Translations under genes and position numbers: made by a program
Notes under the pieces: model-generated
Told to the model about the DNA's origin: nothing
What the model saw: the letters and a program-made list of their open reading frames with translations, nothing else
The model's database searches: none
Shown here: piece after piece, positions 1 to 7,888 of the stretch
Position numbering within the stretch: position 1 is the stretch's first letter
Layout of the letters: every line of letters begins with the position of its first letter
Assembly: GCA_963698715.1 (NCBI GenBank)
Contig: CAVORW010000005.1
Span: 62,001-126,000 of the forward strand
Reading direction: 5' to 3'
Length of the DNA stretch: 64,000 bases
DNA from: CAWHJB01 sp963698715
GTDB taxonomy: Bacteria > Chloroflexota > Anaerolineae > Anaerolineales > UBA4823

Positions 1-122
1 ATCGCGGACAAGAAATCACCGACGCTGTCGCCGATGGTCCACATTCTAAGCTCTTTCCACAAGCCCATAATCGCCTGCACGCGCAAAAGGCAATTCTGGC
101 CCGATTGTTAAGGGTAGCTTGA
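1..122 (+). CDS. C-terminal fragment, probable ornithine/aspartate carbamoyltransferase
   Basis: The window opens inside a gene read in frame 3 and ending at TGA (120-122), one base before the next ATG. The 39 visible residues include PQAHNRLHAQKAILARLL. This closely resembles the last helix of ornithine/aspartate carbamoyltransferases, which typically reads like DEAENRLHAQKALL and follows a DGP segment, also present here (VADGPHS). The tight coupling to ornithine aminotransferase fits an ornithine or carbamoyl-phosphate related role. Only the tail is visible, so the exact carbamoyltransferase type (ornithine, aspartate or a knotted YgeW-like one) cannot be decided. Confidence 0.55.
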   Translation, partial: RGQEITDAVADGPHSKLFPQAHNRLHAQKAILARLLRVA

Positions 123-123
123 T

Positions 124-1326
124 ATGAAATCCAGCCAGTACATCGAGCTTGAAGAAAAATATGGCGCCAACAATTATCACCCGCTGGATGTCGTTATTAC
201 CAGGGGAGATGGTGTTTGGGTGGAGGATGTCGAAGGTAATCGCTACCTGGATTGCTTGAGTGCATACTCTGCACTTAATCAGGGACATGTGCACCCGAAA
301 ATATTAGCTGCTCTACAAGAACAGGCCGCCCGGCTAACCCTGATTTCGCGCGCTTTTCGGAATGATCAACTCCCCTTACTTTATCAAGAGCTTAATAATT
401 TGACAGGGTATGAGATGGCTTTGCCCATGAACAGCGGTGCTGAAGCGGTTGAAACGGCGATTAAGCTGGCACGCAAATGGGCTTATCAGGTCAAAGGTGT
501 GCCGCGCCATCAGGCAGAAATTATCGTATGTAATAGCAACTTTCACGGGCGGACAGTTACAATCATCTCATTTTCCAGCGAACCATTATACAAGGAAGAT
601 TTTGGTCCATTTACACCCGGTTTTATCCCTGTGCCCTATGGAAATGCTGAAGCAGTTGCAAAGGCGATCACTCCTAACACTGCTGCCATCCTGTTTGAGC
701 CGATTCAAGGTGAAGCAGGCGTGATTGTTCCGCCTGCGGGCTACATAGAAAAACTTCGCCAGATAAGCTCACAAAATAGCGTATTATTGATCGCTGACGA
801 AATCCAAACTGGCCTTGGAAGAACCGGGCGCTTACTTGCCTGTGATCACGATCATGTTCGCCCGGATATGGTCATCCTGGGAAAGGCTCTCTCAGGTGGA
901 TTCTATCCTGTTTCGGCCGTCCTGGCCGACAAGCCGATTATGGGATTGATCCATCCTGGCGAGCATGGTTCAACATTTGGCGGCAACCCACTGGGCGCTG
1001 CCATTGCCAGAGCAGCGCTAAGAGTGATTGTCGATGAGAAGTTGATTGAAAATGCGGCTGAAATGGGTGAATACTTTGTAGACCAGCTGGCCGAAATACC
1101 AAGCCGGCACGTTAAAGAAGTGCGAGGCAAGGGATTGTTGATCGGTGTTGAACTTAAACCAGAAGCCCAAGGTGCCCGACGCTTTGCAGAAGCACTGAAA
1201 GAGCAGGGTATTCTTGCAAAAGAAACCCACCAGAATGTAATCCGCTTCGCTCCACCATTGATTATCGATCGTGAGACGTTGGATTGGGCGATACCAAGAA
1301 TTCGCACAGTTCTAACGATGGAGTAA
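124..1326 (+). CDS. rocD: Ornithine aminotransferase (ornithine--oxo-acid transaminase)
   Basis: A class-III PLP aminotransferase of 400 residues, the usual length for ornithine 5-aminotransferase, which converts ornithine plus 2-oxoglutarate to glutamate semialdehyde plus glutamate in the cytoplasm. Visible marks are the substrate loop NSGAEAVE (103-110), the cofactor aspartate in ADEIQTGLGRTG (D225) and the PLP lysine in LGKALSGGFYPVSA (K254). The early segment YGANNYHPLDVV is typical of ornithine aminotransferases rather than acetylornithine or GABA aminotransferases. The gene starts one base after the upstream carbamoyltransferase-like stop, so translation is probably coupled. Alanine dehydrogenase follows, suggesting amino-acid catabolism. 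Confidence 0.9.
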   Translation: MKSSQYIELEEKYGANNYHPLDVVITRGDGVWVEDVEGNRYLDCLSAYSALNQGHVHPKILAALQEQAARLTLISRAFRNDQLPLLYQELNNLTGYEMALPMNSGAEAVETAIKLARKWAYQVKGVPRHQAEIIVCNSNFHGRTVTIISFSSEPLYKEDFGPFTPGFIPVPYGNAEAVAKAITPNTAAILFEPIQGEAGVIVPPAGYIEKLRQISSQNSVLLIADEIQTGLGRTGRLLACDHDHVRPDMVILGKALSGGFYPVSAVLADKPIMGLIHPGEHGSTFGGNPLGAAIARAALRVIVDEKLIENAAEMGEYFVDQLAEIPSRHVKEVRGKGLLIGVELKPEAQGARRFAEALKEQGILAKETHQNVIRFAPPLIIDRETLDWAIPRIRTVLTME

Positions 1327-1377
1327 TAAGTGGCTTTGAGAAATTCTGAATAATTGCAAATATAAGCTAAATATGTG

Positions 1378-1407
1378 GAAACTGGATTGGAATAAACGTC
1401 CAGTTTC
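1378..1407. terminator. Hairpin between ornithine aminotransferase and alanine dehydrogenase
   Basis: A 9-bp perfect stem (GAAACTGGA paired with TCCAGTTTC) with a 12-base loop, 51 bases after the upstream stop codon. It is followed only by TTAAGG, so it would be a weak intrinsic terminator or an mRNA-processing/stability hairpin. Confidence 0.4.
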
Positions 1408-1449
1408 TTAAGGTCAAACCATACGACTGGAGATCTTCTGAGGTGAAAT

Positions 1450-2541
1450 ATGAATATTGGCATTCCAAAAGAGCGACGCTCGTTTGAGTATCGAGTTGGT
1501 ATGTCACCGGCAGGGGTGAGCATGTTGGTTGAAAATGGCCATACATGCTACATTGAACATGATGCTGGTCTCGGGGCGGGTTTTAGCGACCAGGAATATC
1601 AGCAATCCGGTGGACGGATTGTTTATACACCCCACGAAGTTTTTGGGCGCGCTGATATGCTGCTTAAAGTAGCCCGCCCAATAAAAGAAGAGTTGGAATG
1701 GCTCCGCCCCGGCTCAGCGTTAGCAGGGTTGCTGCACTTAGGTTCTGCCCGGCAGGACAAACTCGATCACCTGCTCGAGAATCAAATAACTGCCATTGCG
1801 CTTGAACAAATACAATTGGCAGATGGTACAGTTCCTGTGCGACGCCCGCTTAGCCAGATCGGCGGACGCATGACCGCCCAGATAGCATCCCGTCTATTGC
1901 AGAACAACGCTGGTGGTAAAGGGATCCTGCTAGGCGGTGTGGCCGGCGTGCCGCCTGCAGAAGTCGTTATTATTGGGGCTGGGATCGTGGGACGCTGCGC
2001 TGCTGAAGCGTTTATTGGGATGGGTGCCCATGTCACCGTGCTAGATACCGACATCATGGCGCTTCAGAGAATTTTTGATCATAATCCCGGTATCGTCACC
2101 ATGATCTCCAATCAGATTAATATTGCCCGCGCATGTGCATACGCCGATGTCGTCGTAGCAGCAGTGCTAGTGCTAGGCGAACGCCCACCCATCGTTGTCT
2201 CCCGTGATATTGTCCGGGCAATGAAACCGCGTTCTTTGATTATGGACCTCAGTATCGATGAAGGCGGATGTGTGGAAACCTCACGTCCCACCACACACGA
2301 ACATCCAACATTCTTAGACGAGGGCACAATTCACTACTGTGTCCCCAATATTCCCGGGATCGTTGCCCGCACTTCAACCCATGCGTTCCTCAATGCTGCT
2401 TTCCCATTCATACTGGAAATGGCAAACAGTGGGATCGATCAAGCCATTGCGAATAATCCGGCAGTCGAACATGGCGTTGCAACGTACAAAGGCCAGCTTC
2501 GCAATGTTTCCCGGCTATCGCAGATGGGCTTGATGGAGTAA
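1450..2541 (+). CDS. ald: Alanine dehydrogenase
   Basis: NAD-dependent L-alanine dehydrogenase, interconverting alanine and pyruvate plus ammonia. At 363 residues it has family length. The substrate and catalytic residues stand at the classic family positions: R15 (EYRVGMSP), K73 (LLKVARP), H96 (AGLLHLG) and D270 (DLSIDEGGC). The dinucleotide motif is GAGIVG (176-181), preceded by the family loop GGKGILLGGVAGV. The ATG is preceded by a clear ribosome site (TGAGGTGAA). Only 3 bases separate its stop from the next gene, so it is cotranscribed with the CoA-transferase. Together with ornithine aminotransferase this suggests amino-acid fermentation or nitrogen recycling. Confidence 0.9.
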   Translation: MNIGIPKERRSFEYRVGMSPAGVSMLVENGHTCYIEHDAGLGAGFSDQEYQQSGGRIVYTPHEVFGRADMLLKVARPIKEELEWLRPGSALAGLLHLGSARQDKLDHLLENQITAIALEQIQLADGTVPVRRPLSQIGGRMTAQIASRLLQNNAGGKGILLGGVAGVPPAEVVIIGAGIVGRCAAEAFIGMGAHVTVLDTDIMALQRIFDHNPGIVTMISNQINIARACAYADVVVAAVLVLGERPPIVVSRDIVRAMKPRSLIMDLSIDEGGCVETSRPTTHEHPTFLDEGTIHYCVPNIPGIVARTSTHAFLNAAFPFILEMANSGIDQAIANNPAVEHGVATYKGQLRNVSRLSQMGLME

Positions 2542-2544
2542 CCC

Positions 2545-3855
2545 ATGGACTATAACAAACTTTATCTTTCGCGCGTTGCTACTCCGGAAGAAGCTGTTAA
2601 AAACATCCAGGATAACCAGCGGTTATTTCTGACTGGAAACTGTTCGGTACCGCAAAAAACTTTGGCAGCCCTGGTTGAATATGCACCCCAACTGAAAAAT
2701 GTCGAAATCTGCCAGGCATTGAGTATTGGACCGGCGGATTATGTCGATCCCCATCTTGAGGGCCACCTGCGGGTTAACACAATGTTCATTAGCGCCAATG
2801 TGCGCAAAGCAGTTCACGAGGGGCGGGCTGATTTTACACCTGTGCTGTTATCCGAGTTCACGCTGCTTTTCAAAAACAAAATCCTGCCCATCGATGTAGC
2901 TTTGATACATTGCTCCCCCCCGGATGAACACGGCTTTTGCAGCCTGGGTATTGAGGTAGGTTTAACCAAATCGCCAGCCGAGTCGGCCAAAAAAATCATT
3001 GCAGAAGTCAACCAGCAGATGCCCCGCACCCTTGGAGATTCATTTATCCATGTCAGCCGGTTGCATCATATCGTACCGGTGGATTACGAACTGCCCGAAA
3101 TGCTGATGAGCGAATCGCAGATAGATCCAGATACCGAGCGAATGGCTGGGTACATTGCCGAGTTGATACCCGATGGAGCGACCATTCAGATGGGGATTGG
3201 CGCAATCCCAGACGCAGTGCTCAAATATCTTTTTGATAAGAAAGATCTGGGAATCCACACGGAACTATTCTCGGATGGTGTAATCGACCTGGTTGAAGCT
3301 GGCGTAGTGACGAACGCGCAGAAGAATATCCATACCGGAAAAATAACAGCCGGGTTTATACTGGGCAGCAAACGGCTCTATCGCTGGGTGGATGATAACC
3401 CTCTGATCGAACTGCATCCCACAGAATACGTGAATGATCCATTTGTGATTGCCCAAAACAACCGCCAGGTTGCAATCAACTCAGCCATAGAAGTCGATCT
3501 GACCGGACAAGTCTGTGCCGATAGCATTGGGCCGAAGTTGTACAGCGGGGTAGGTGGACAATTAGACTTTATTTATGGCGCAGCACGCTCAAAAGGTGGT
3601 GTCCCCATCATCGCCCTGCCCAGTACGACTACCTTGAAGAATGGAGAGGTCATTAGCAGAATTGTGACGATGTTGAACCATGGAGCCGGCGTAGTCACCA
3701 CGCGCAACCATGTACGCTACGTAGTGACTGAATATGGAGTTGCCGATCTTTATGGAAAGACTATCCGTCAGCGGGCCCAGTCTTTGATAAACATCGCACA
3801 CCCAATGTTTCACGAAAAACTAATGAGCGAGGCCAAATCGCTTAATTATCTATAA
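2545..3855 (+). CDS. Acetyl-CoA hydrolase/transferase family CoA-transferase (4-hydroxybutyrate CoA-transferase-like)
   Basis: A 436-residue protein of the acetyl-CoA hydrolase/transferase family (Cat1/Cat2, 4-hydroxybutyrate or butyrate:acetate CoA-transferases). These enzymes move CoA between carboxylic acids through a glutamyl-CoA thioester. The glycine-rich CoA loop MGIGAIPDAV (about 216-225) and the catalytic glutamate in HTELFSDG (E240) are intact, as is HCSPPDEHGFCSLG (122-135). The start follows alanine dehydrogenase by 3 bases with a GGAG in the preceding stop region. The acyl substrate cannot be read from sequence; a fermentative acetate or butyrate-type acceptor is an inference. 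Confidence 0.85.
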   Translation: MDYNKLYLSRVATPEEAVKNIQDNQRLFLTGNCSVPQKTLAALVEYAPQLKNVEICQALSIGPADYVDPHLEGHLRVNTMFISANVRKAVHEGRADFTPVLLSEFTLLFKNKILPIDVALIHCSPPDEHGFCSLGIEVGLTKSPAESAKKIIAEVNQQMPRTLGDSFIHVSRLHHIVPVDYELPEMLMSESQIDPDTERMAGYIAELIPDGATIQMGIGAIPDAVLKYLFDKKDLGIHTELFSDGVIDLVEAGVVTNAQKNIHTGKITAGFILGSKRLYRWVDDNPLIELHPTEYVNDPFVIAQNNRQVAINSAIEVDLTGQVCADSIGPKLYSGVGGQLDFIYGAARSKGGVPIIALPSTTTLKNGEVISRIVTMLNHGAGVVTTRNHVRYVVTEYGVADLYGKTIRQRAQSLINIAHPMFHEKLMSEAKSLNYL

Positions 3856-3892
3856 ATCGCTATTTTACAACCTTTGCGGGTTTACTTTTGAC

Positions 3893-3929
3893 GGTGGGTG
3901 GCGCGGGCGAGTCGTACACGCCGCCCACC
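3893..3929. terminator. GC-rich hairpin upstream of pyruvate kinase
   Basis: GGTGGGTGGCG pairs with CGCCGCCCACC, with one offset base, across a 15-base loop. It lies 38 bases after the CoA-transferase stop and is a likely terminator or processing hairpin, although no T-tract follows. Its presence argues against starting pyruvate kinase further upstream in the same frame. Confidence 0.4.
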
Positions 3930-4016
3930 AGCGATTATTCGAGTAGAAATTATATCCGTGGCCACAAAATTATTTGTCCAGATTTCAACGACCCGCCAAA
4001 ATATCTGGAGGTAAGC

Positions 4017-5480
4017 ATGGTTCGAACCAACCTGATCCCAAGATTCGCCAAGATAGTTGCCACAATCGGGCCAGCCAGTCAGGATGAAGCAATGATCGGC
4101 CACCTGATTCAGGCCGGTATGAATGTTGCTCGCTTAAATTTTTCGCATGGCCAGCATGATGACCATGCAACCGTTTACGAACGGCTTCGCGAAACTTCCA
4201 AAAGACTTCAAAAACCAATCACGATCGTCCAGGATCTGCAGGGGCCGAAAATAAGAACCGGCGAACTGGATGGCGGAAAAACAGAGTTGAAACCGGGTCA
4301 GAAATTTGTCTTAACTACGAAAAAGATACTGGGCAACGATAAAATCGTATCAGTAGATTTCCACGATCTGCCGCGCAGTGTCAGAACAGGGGGCAGGATT
4401 CTGTTGGATGATGGGAACCTGGAACTGGTTGTCACCCAAATCGAAGAAGACCAGGTGGAGACCCATGTTGTACTGGGCGGCATTTTAAAGCCTCATAAAG
4501 GCGTCAATTTGCCCGGAGCGCACCTGGATATCCCCAGCCTGACAGAAAAAGACCTCGATGATCTTGCTTTTGGGATCAAACTTGGGATTGATGCGGTGGC
4601 AATCTCCTTTGTCCGCAGCCCCAAAGACATCACCATGGTAAAACAGGCTATCAGCCGCCTATCCGTAGATAAAAAAGCGCTTCCGGTAATTGCGAAACTT
4701 GAGAGACCGGAGGCGTTGGATAATCTTGATGAAATTGTAGAAATTTCAGATGGTGTAATGGTCGCCCGGGGCGATCTGGGAGTCGAAATGCCGGCGGAAA
4801 GTGTTCCCATCGCCCAAAAGAGGATTATTGAAACTGCGAACCAGCATGGCAAAGTTGTGATAACAGCAACCCAGATGCTCGACTCAATGATCAATAACCC
4901 TCGCCCTACTCGCGCAGAAGCCTCCGATGTTGCCAATGCGATTTTTGATGGCACCGACGCAGTGATGCTTTCCGGCGAAACGGCAGCAGGGAAATACCCC
5001 ATTCAGGCGGTTGAGATCATGAATGCGATCATATGTAAAGCCGAAAGCCACATGGCTGAGTGGGGTAAATGCCGAACAGTCGTCTCGAAGGATATCGATA
5101 GCGATGATACATATTTTATGACCCAGGCAGCCCGAGAGCTGGCCCACGACCGAAACGTCTCCGCTATAGCTGTCTTCACGAAAAGCGGTCGCACTGCCAG
5201 AATGATGTCTAAGACACGCCCGGAGGTTCCCATCCTGGCGTTTACCCCAGAACCTGACACCTACCATCGCTTAAGTCTATATTGGGGGGTCGTAGCTCAA
5301 CTGGTCCCCCAGGTCGATACGATTGAGGATATGCTGGCAGCTGTTGAAAATAAAATGCTTGCAACCACACCCATTCAAATCGGTCAACAAATTGTGCTGA
5401 TCTGTGGCTTTCCGGTCCATGCTGTCCGCCCTACGAATTTGGCTCTACTTCACACCGTTGGCGAGAATATTGTGCGCTAA
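4017..5480 (+). CDS. pyk: Pyruvate kinase
   Basis: Converts phosphoenolpyruvate plus ADP to pyruvate plus ATP. The protein has 487 residues from the ATG at 4017, which has an excellent ribosome site (TGGAGGT) 5 bases upstream. An in-frame codon further upstream would read through a strong hairpin and give a non-family N-terminus. Family marks: KIVATIGPAS at the N-terminus, NFSHG, the phosphoryl-transfer region VIAKLERPEAL, the Mg/K site ARGDLGVEMP, and TATQMLDSM. The B domain and the C-terminal allosteric domain are complete; there is no extra PEP-utilising domain. It follows the amino-acid/CoA genes but is probably transcribed on its own. Confidence 0.97.
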   Translation: MVRTNLIPRFAKIVATIGPASQDEAMIGHLIQAGMNVARLNFSHGQHDDHATVYERLRETSKRLQKPITIVQDLQGPKIRTGELDGGKTELKPGQKFVLTTKKILGNDKIVSVDFHDLPRSVRTGGRILLDDGNLELVVTQIEEDQVETHVVLGGILKPHKGVNLPGAHLDIPSLTEKDLDDLAFGIKLGIDAVAISFVRSPKDITMVKQAISRLSVDKKALPVIAKLERPEALDNLDEIVEISDGVMVARGDLGVEMPAESVPIAQKRIIETANQHGKVVITATQMLDSMINNPRPTRAEASDVANAIFDGTDAVMLSGETAAGKYPIQAVEIMNAIICKAESHMAEWGKCRTVVSKDIDSDDTYFMTQAARELAHDRNVSAIAVFTKSGRTARMMSKTRPEVPILAFTPEPDTYHRLSLYWGVVAQLVPQVDTIEDMLAAVENKMLATTPIQIGQQIVLICGFPVHAVRPTNLALLHTVGENIVR

Positions 5481-5526
5481 CCACTGGATTACCCTGAGAC
5501 CACAGAACTATTGCATTCCAGAACGA

Positions 5527-5532
5527 TTATAA
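5527..5532 (+). promoter_or_regulatory. -10 box of the methyltransferase-like gene
   Basis: A perfect TATAAT, 19 bases before the ATG at 5552, leaving room for the GGGAGG ribosome site in a short leader. No convincing -35 hexamer is seen at 16-18 bases upstream. Confidence 0.4.
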
Positions 5533-5551
5533 TTTGGGTGGGAGGCAAACG

Positions 5552-7882
5552 ATGCCCGATCCCATCGCTTTCATACCCGGCAGATCACCCGAGACACTCG
5601 GCCCATTCGGCCGTTTTTTACCCCTGATCCAAGCCGGCGCAATAACTGCCTGGTTGGAGCTATATGCTGCCCCAGGAGATTGGATACTGGAACCTTTCGG
5701 CGCTTCACCGGCTGCGGTCATCGAAGCTGCCCGGGCGGGTTATCGGGTGTTGGTGGCCGCCAACAATCCGGTTGCACGTTTCTTGCTCGAATTAGCCGCC
5801 GATCCACCTGGCGAGGCAGATCTGCGAGCTTCTCTGGCGGCGTTGGCTGCCTCGACAAAAGGTACCCAGCGTCTTGAACCCCACATCCGATCGCTTTATT
5901 TGACACTTTGTGCCCAATGCGGACGAGAAATTGAAGCAGATGCTTTCCTGTGGGAACGCGATGCCCCAACCCCGTTTGGGAGATACTATACCTGCCCACA
6001 TTGCGGAGATACTGGAGAGCATCCGGCTACTCAAGAAGATGCACAACGGGCTGCCCAGTATACTTCCAAAGGACTGCACTGGTCGCGAGCTCTTGAGCGA
6101 GTAGCGCCACTCAACGATCCCGACAGAACCCATGCCGAAGAGGCTTTGGATGTGTATCTCCCCCGGGCCGTTTACGCCCTATTCACATTAATTAATAAAC
6201 TTGACCAGATAGCCCCATCTCCAGCAGCTTTAGATGCCCGGTCGGATTGGGCAGACCGCCAGCGCCATCTTGAAGCATTGGTATTATCGGCCTGCGATCA
6301 GGCAAATAACCTGTGGCCCTACCCTCAGGCTCGGGCTCGCCCACGCCAGCTTACGACCCCATCTCGGTTTAGAGAGAAAAATGTTTGGTTAGCCCTGGAG
6401 GATGCAGTAAAGCAGTGGTCCGGTACCGAGGGCTCTTCCCTCAAACCTGTCCCCTTGTGCATCTGGCCCGACCAGCCGCCTGCCAGCGGCGGCATCTGTC
6501 TGTATGAAGGCCGACTGAAAACCCTTAGCGAATCACTGGGGGAAATCAACATCCATGCGGTGCTGGCTGCCCTACCCAGGCCAAATCAAGCCTACTGGAC
6601 CCTATCCGCTCTATGGGCAGGCTGGTTATGGGGCCGGGACTCAGCCGCGGCTTTTAAGAGCGTCTTACGCCGCAGACGATATGATTGGGCCTGGCACACT
6701 ACTGCCTTGCATGCCGCACTATCCAGCCTGACAGCTCAACTCAATTCCGGTACCCAAATCTGGGCAATTTCTGGAGAAGCTGAACCCGGTTTGATTTCCG
6801 CGGCAGCAATCTCCGCCCGGATGTCGGGCCTGTCACTTCAAAACATCAGCCTGAGAGATGAAGCTGATGAAGTCCAAATCACCTGGAAAACGATTGCCAT
6901 CGCGGGTCAACGGCCTCTGTTAAATCAATTGGAACAGCCCTTTCTTAACAAACAACTGCAGCAGACTGCAATTCAGGCTGCCCAAAAGCTGCTTCGACAG
7001 CGCGGAGAACCCAGTCGGTACTTGCATATTCATTCGACAGCGGTACAAGCAATCTTAGCCTCACCTGAATCTGCTAAGATTGCCGGCCTGGCCCCGGCAG
7101 ATGCCTACAGCCAGCTGCATGGCCCTTTACAAAAATTATTTACTTTTCAGAATGGGTTTTTACGTTACGGCGGAAGCGAACACTCTCCTGAAGTAGGCTA
7201 TTTCTGGCTGCGTGAGGATCAGGAATGTGCATTACCATTGGCTGACCGCCTGGAAATCAGAATCGTTCAAATGCTGCAAAACCAACCCGGGATTCAAGAT
7301 TCTGATATTGACCGGGCTATCTGTGTTGAATTTCCCGCCTTGGAAACCCCCGAACCATCTGCTGTGCGCGCATGCCTGGAATCTTATGGAGAACAACAAC
7401 CACCTGAAAGTGGTCACTGGCAGATGCGAGATCAAGATGCGCCTGCATTCCGGAGAGACGATCTGGCAATGATGAAAAATTTGATCTCTCAGCTTGGTGA
7501 ACGAGCCGGGTTTCAGGTAACTGGAGATACCAATCCGCTGCCGATGGGGCAATTCATCCTGGAATGGCGAGACCCCTCTGGAGATGTTAGATTTGCATAT
7601 TACGTGATTGCCTCAGCCCTGCTCAGCAAAGTACTCACCCACCGCCTGCCAGATGACCATCAGGCAATTATTGTCTGCCCTGGTGGGCGCGCTGGTCTAA
7701 TTGACTACAAACGAAAAAACAACCCCCATTTGAATCAACGGCTGGAGAACAATTGGTATTTCGTCAAATTTCGCCATATCCGTCGTTTAGCTGAGCACAG
7801 CCAGATTGATCCTAGCAGTTTTCTAGATCAACTCTTGCTGGATCCCTTAAGCAATCAGGACCCTCAGATGCAGCTGCTTTAG
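5552..7882 (+). CDS. DNA methyltransferase-like protein lacking catalytic motif (hypothetical)
   Basis: A 776-residue protein whose first 90 residues mimic the AdoMet-binding end of DNA methylases: ILEPFGASPAAVIEAARAG (45-63) resembles DPFGGSGTTLIEAA, followed by a VLVAANNPVARFLLEL helix. Two zinc-ligand pairs follow (C120/C123 and C148/C151), as in DUF1156-type methylases. However the acidic motif-I residue is weakened and the catalytic [DN]PPY motif is absent: the matching place reads AALPRPNQAYW. The C-terminal 300 residues are unrecognised. The ATG at 5552 has GGGAGG six bases upstream and is preferred over a TTG 18 bases earlier. It probably binds nucleic acid or a partner without methylating; this is an inference. 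Confidence 0.6.
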   Translation: MPDPIAFIPGRSPETLGPFGRFLPLIQAGAITAWLELYAAPGDWILEPFGASPAAVIEAARAGYRVLVAANNPVARFLLELAADPPGEADLRASLAALAASTKGTQRLEPHIRSLYLTLCAQCGREIEADAFLWERDAPTPFGRYYTCPHCGDTGEHPATQEDAQRAAQYTSKGLHWSRALERVAPLNDPDRTHAEEALDVYLPRAVYALFTLINKLDQIAPSPAALDARSDWADRQRHLEALVLSACDQANNLWPYPQARARPRQLTTPSRFREKNVWLALEDAVKQWSGTEGSSLKPVPLCIWPDQPPASGGICLYEGRLKTLSESLGEINIHAVLAALPRPNQAYWTLSALWAGWLWGRDSAAAFKSVLRRRRYDWAWHTTALHAALSSLTAQLNSGTQIWAISGEAEPGLISAAAISARMSGLSLQNISLRDEADEVQITWKTIAIAGQRPLLNQLEQPFLNKQLQQTAIQAAQKLLRQRGEPSRYLHIHSTAVQAILASPESAKIAGLAPADAYSQLHGPLQKLFTFQNGFLRYGGSEHSPEVGYFWLREDQECALPLADRLEIRIVQMLQNQPGIQDSDIDRAICVEFPALETPEPSAVRACLESYGEQQPPESGHWQMRDQDAPAFRRDDLAMMKNLISQLGERAGFQVTGDTNPLPMGQFILEWRDPSGDVRFAYYVIASALLSKVLTHRLPDDHQAIIVCPGGRAGLIDYKRKNNPHLNQRLENNWYFVKFRHIRRLAEHSQIDPSSFLDQLLLDPLSNQDPQMQLL

Positions 7883-7888
7883 CCAAAC

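Noticed and set aside
903..1523. 206-codon minus-strand open frame across ornithine aminotransferase and alanine dehydrogenase
   Set aside because: Overlaps two well-supported genes and lacks any recognised domain.
3888..4016. A 43-residue N-terminal extension of pyruvate kinase
   Set aside because: It runs through a GC hairpin, has no family match, and a strong GGAGGT site precedes the ATG at 4017.
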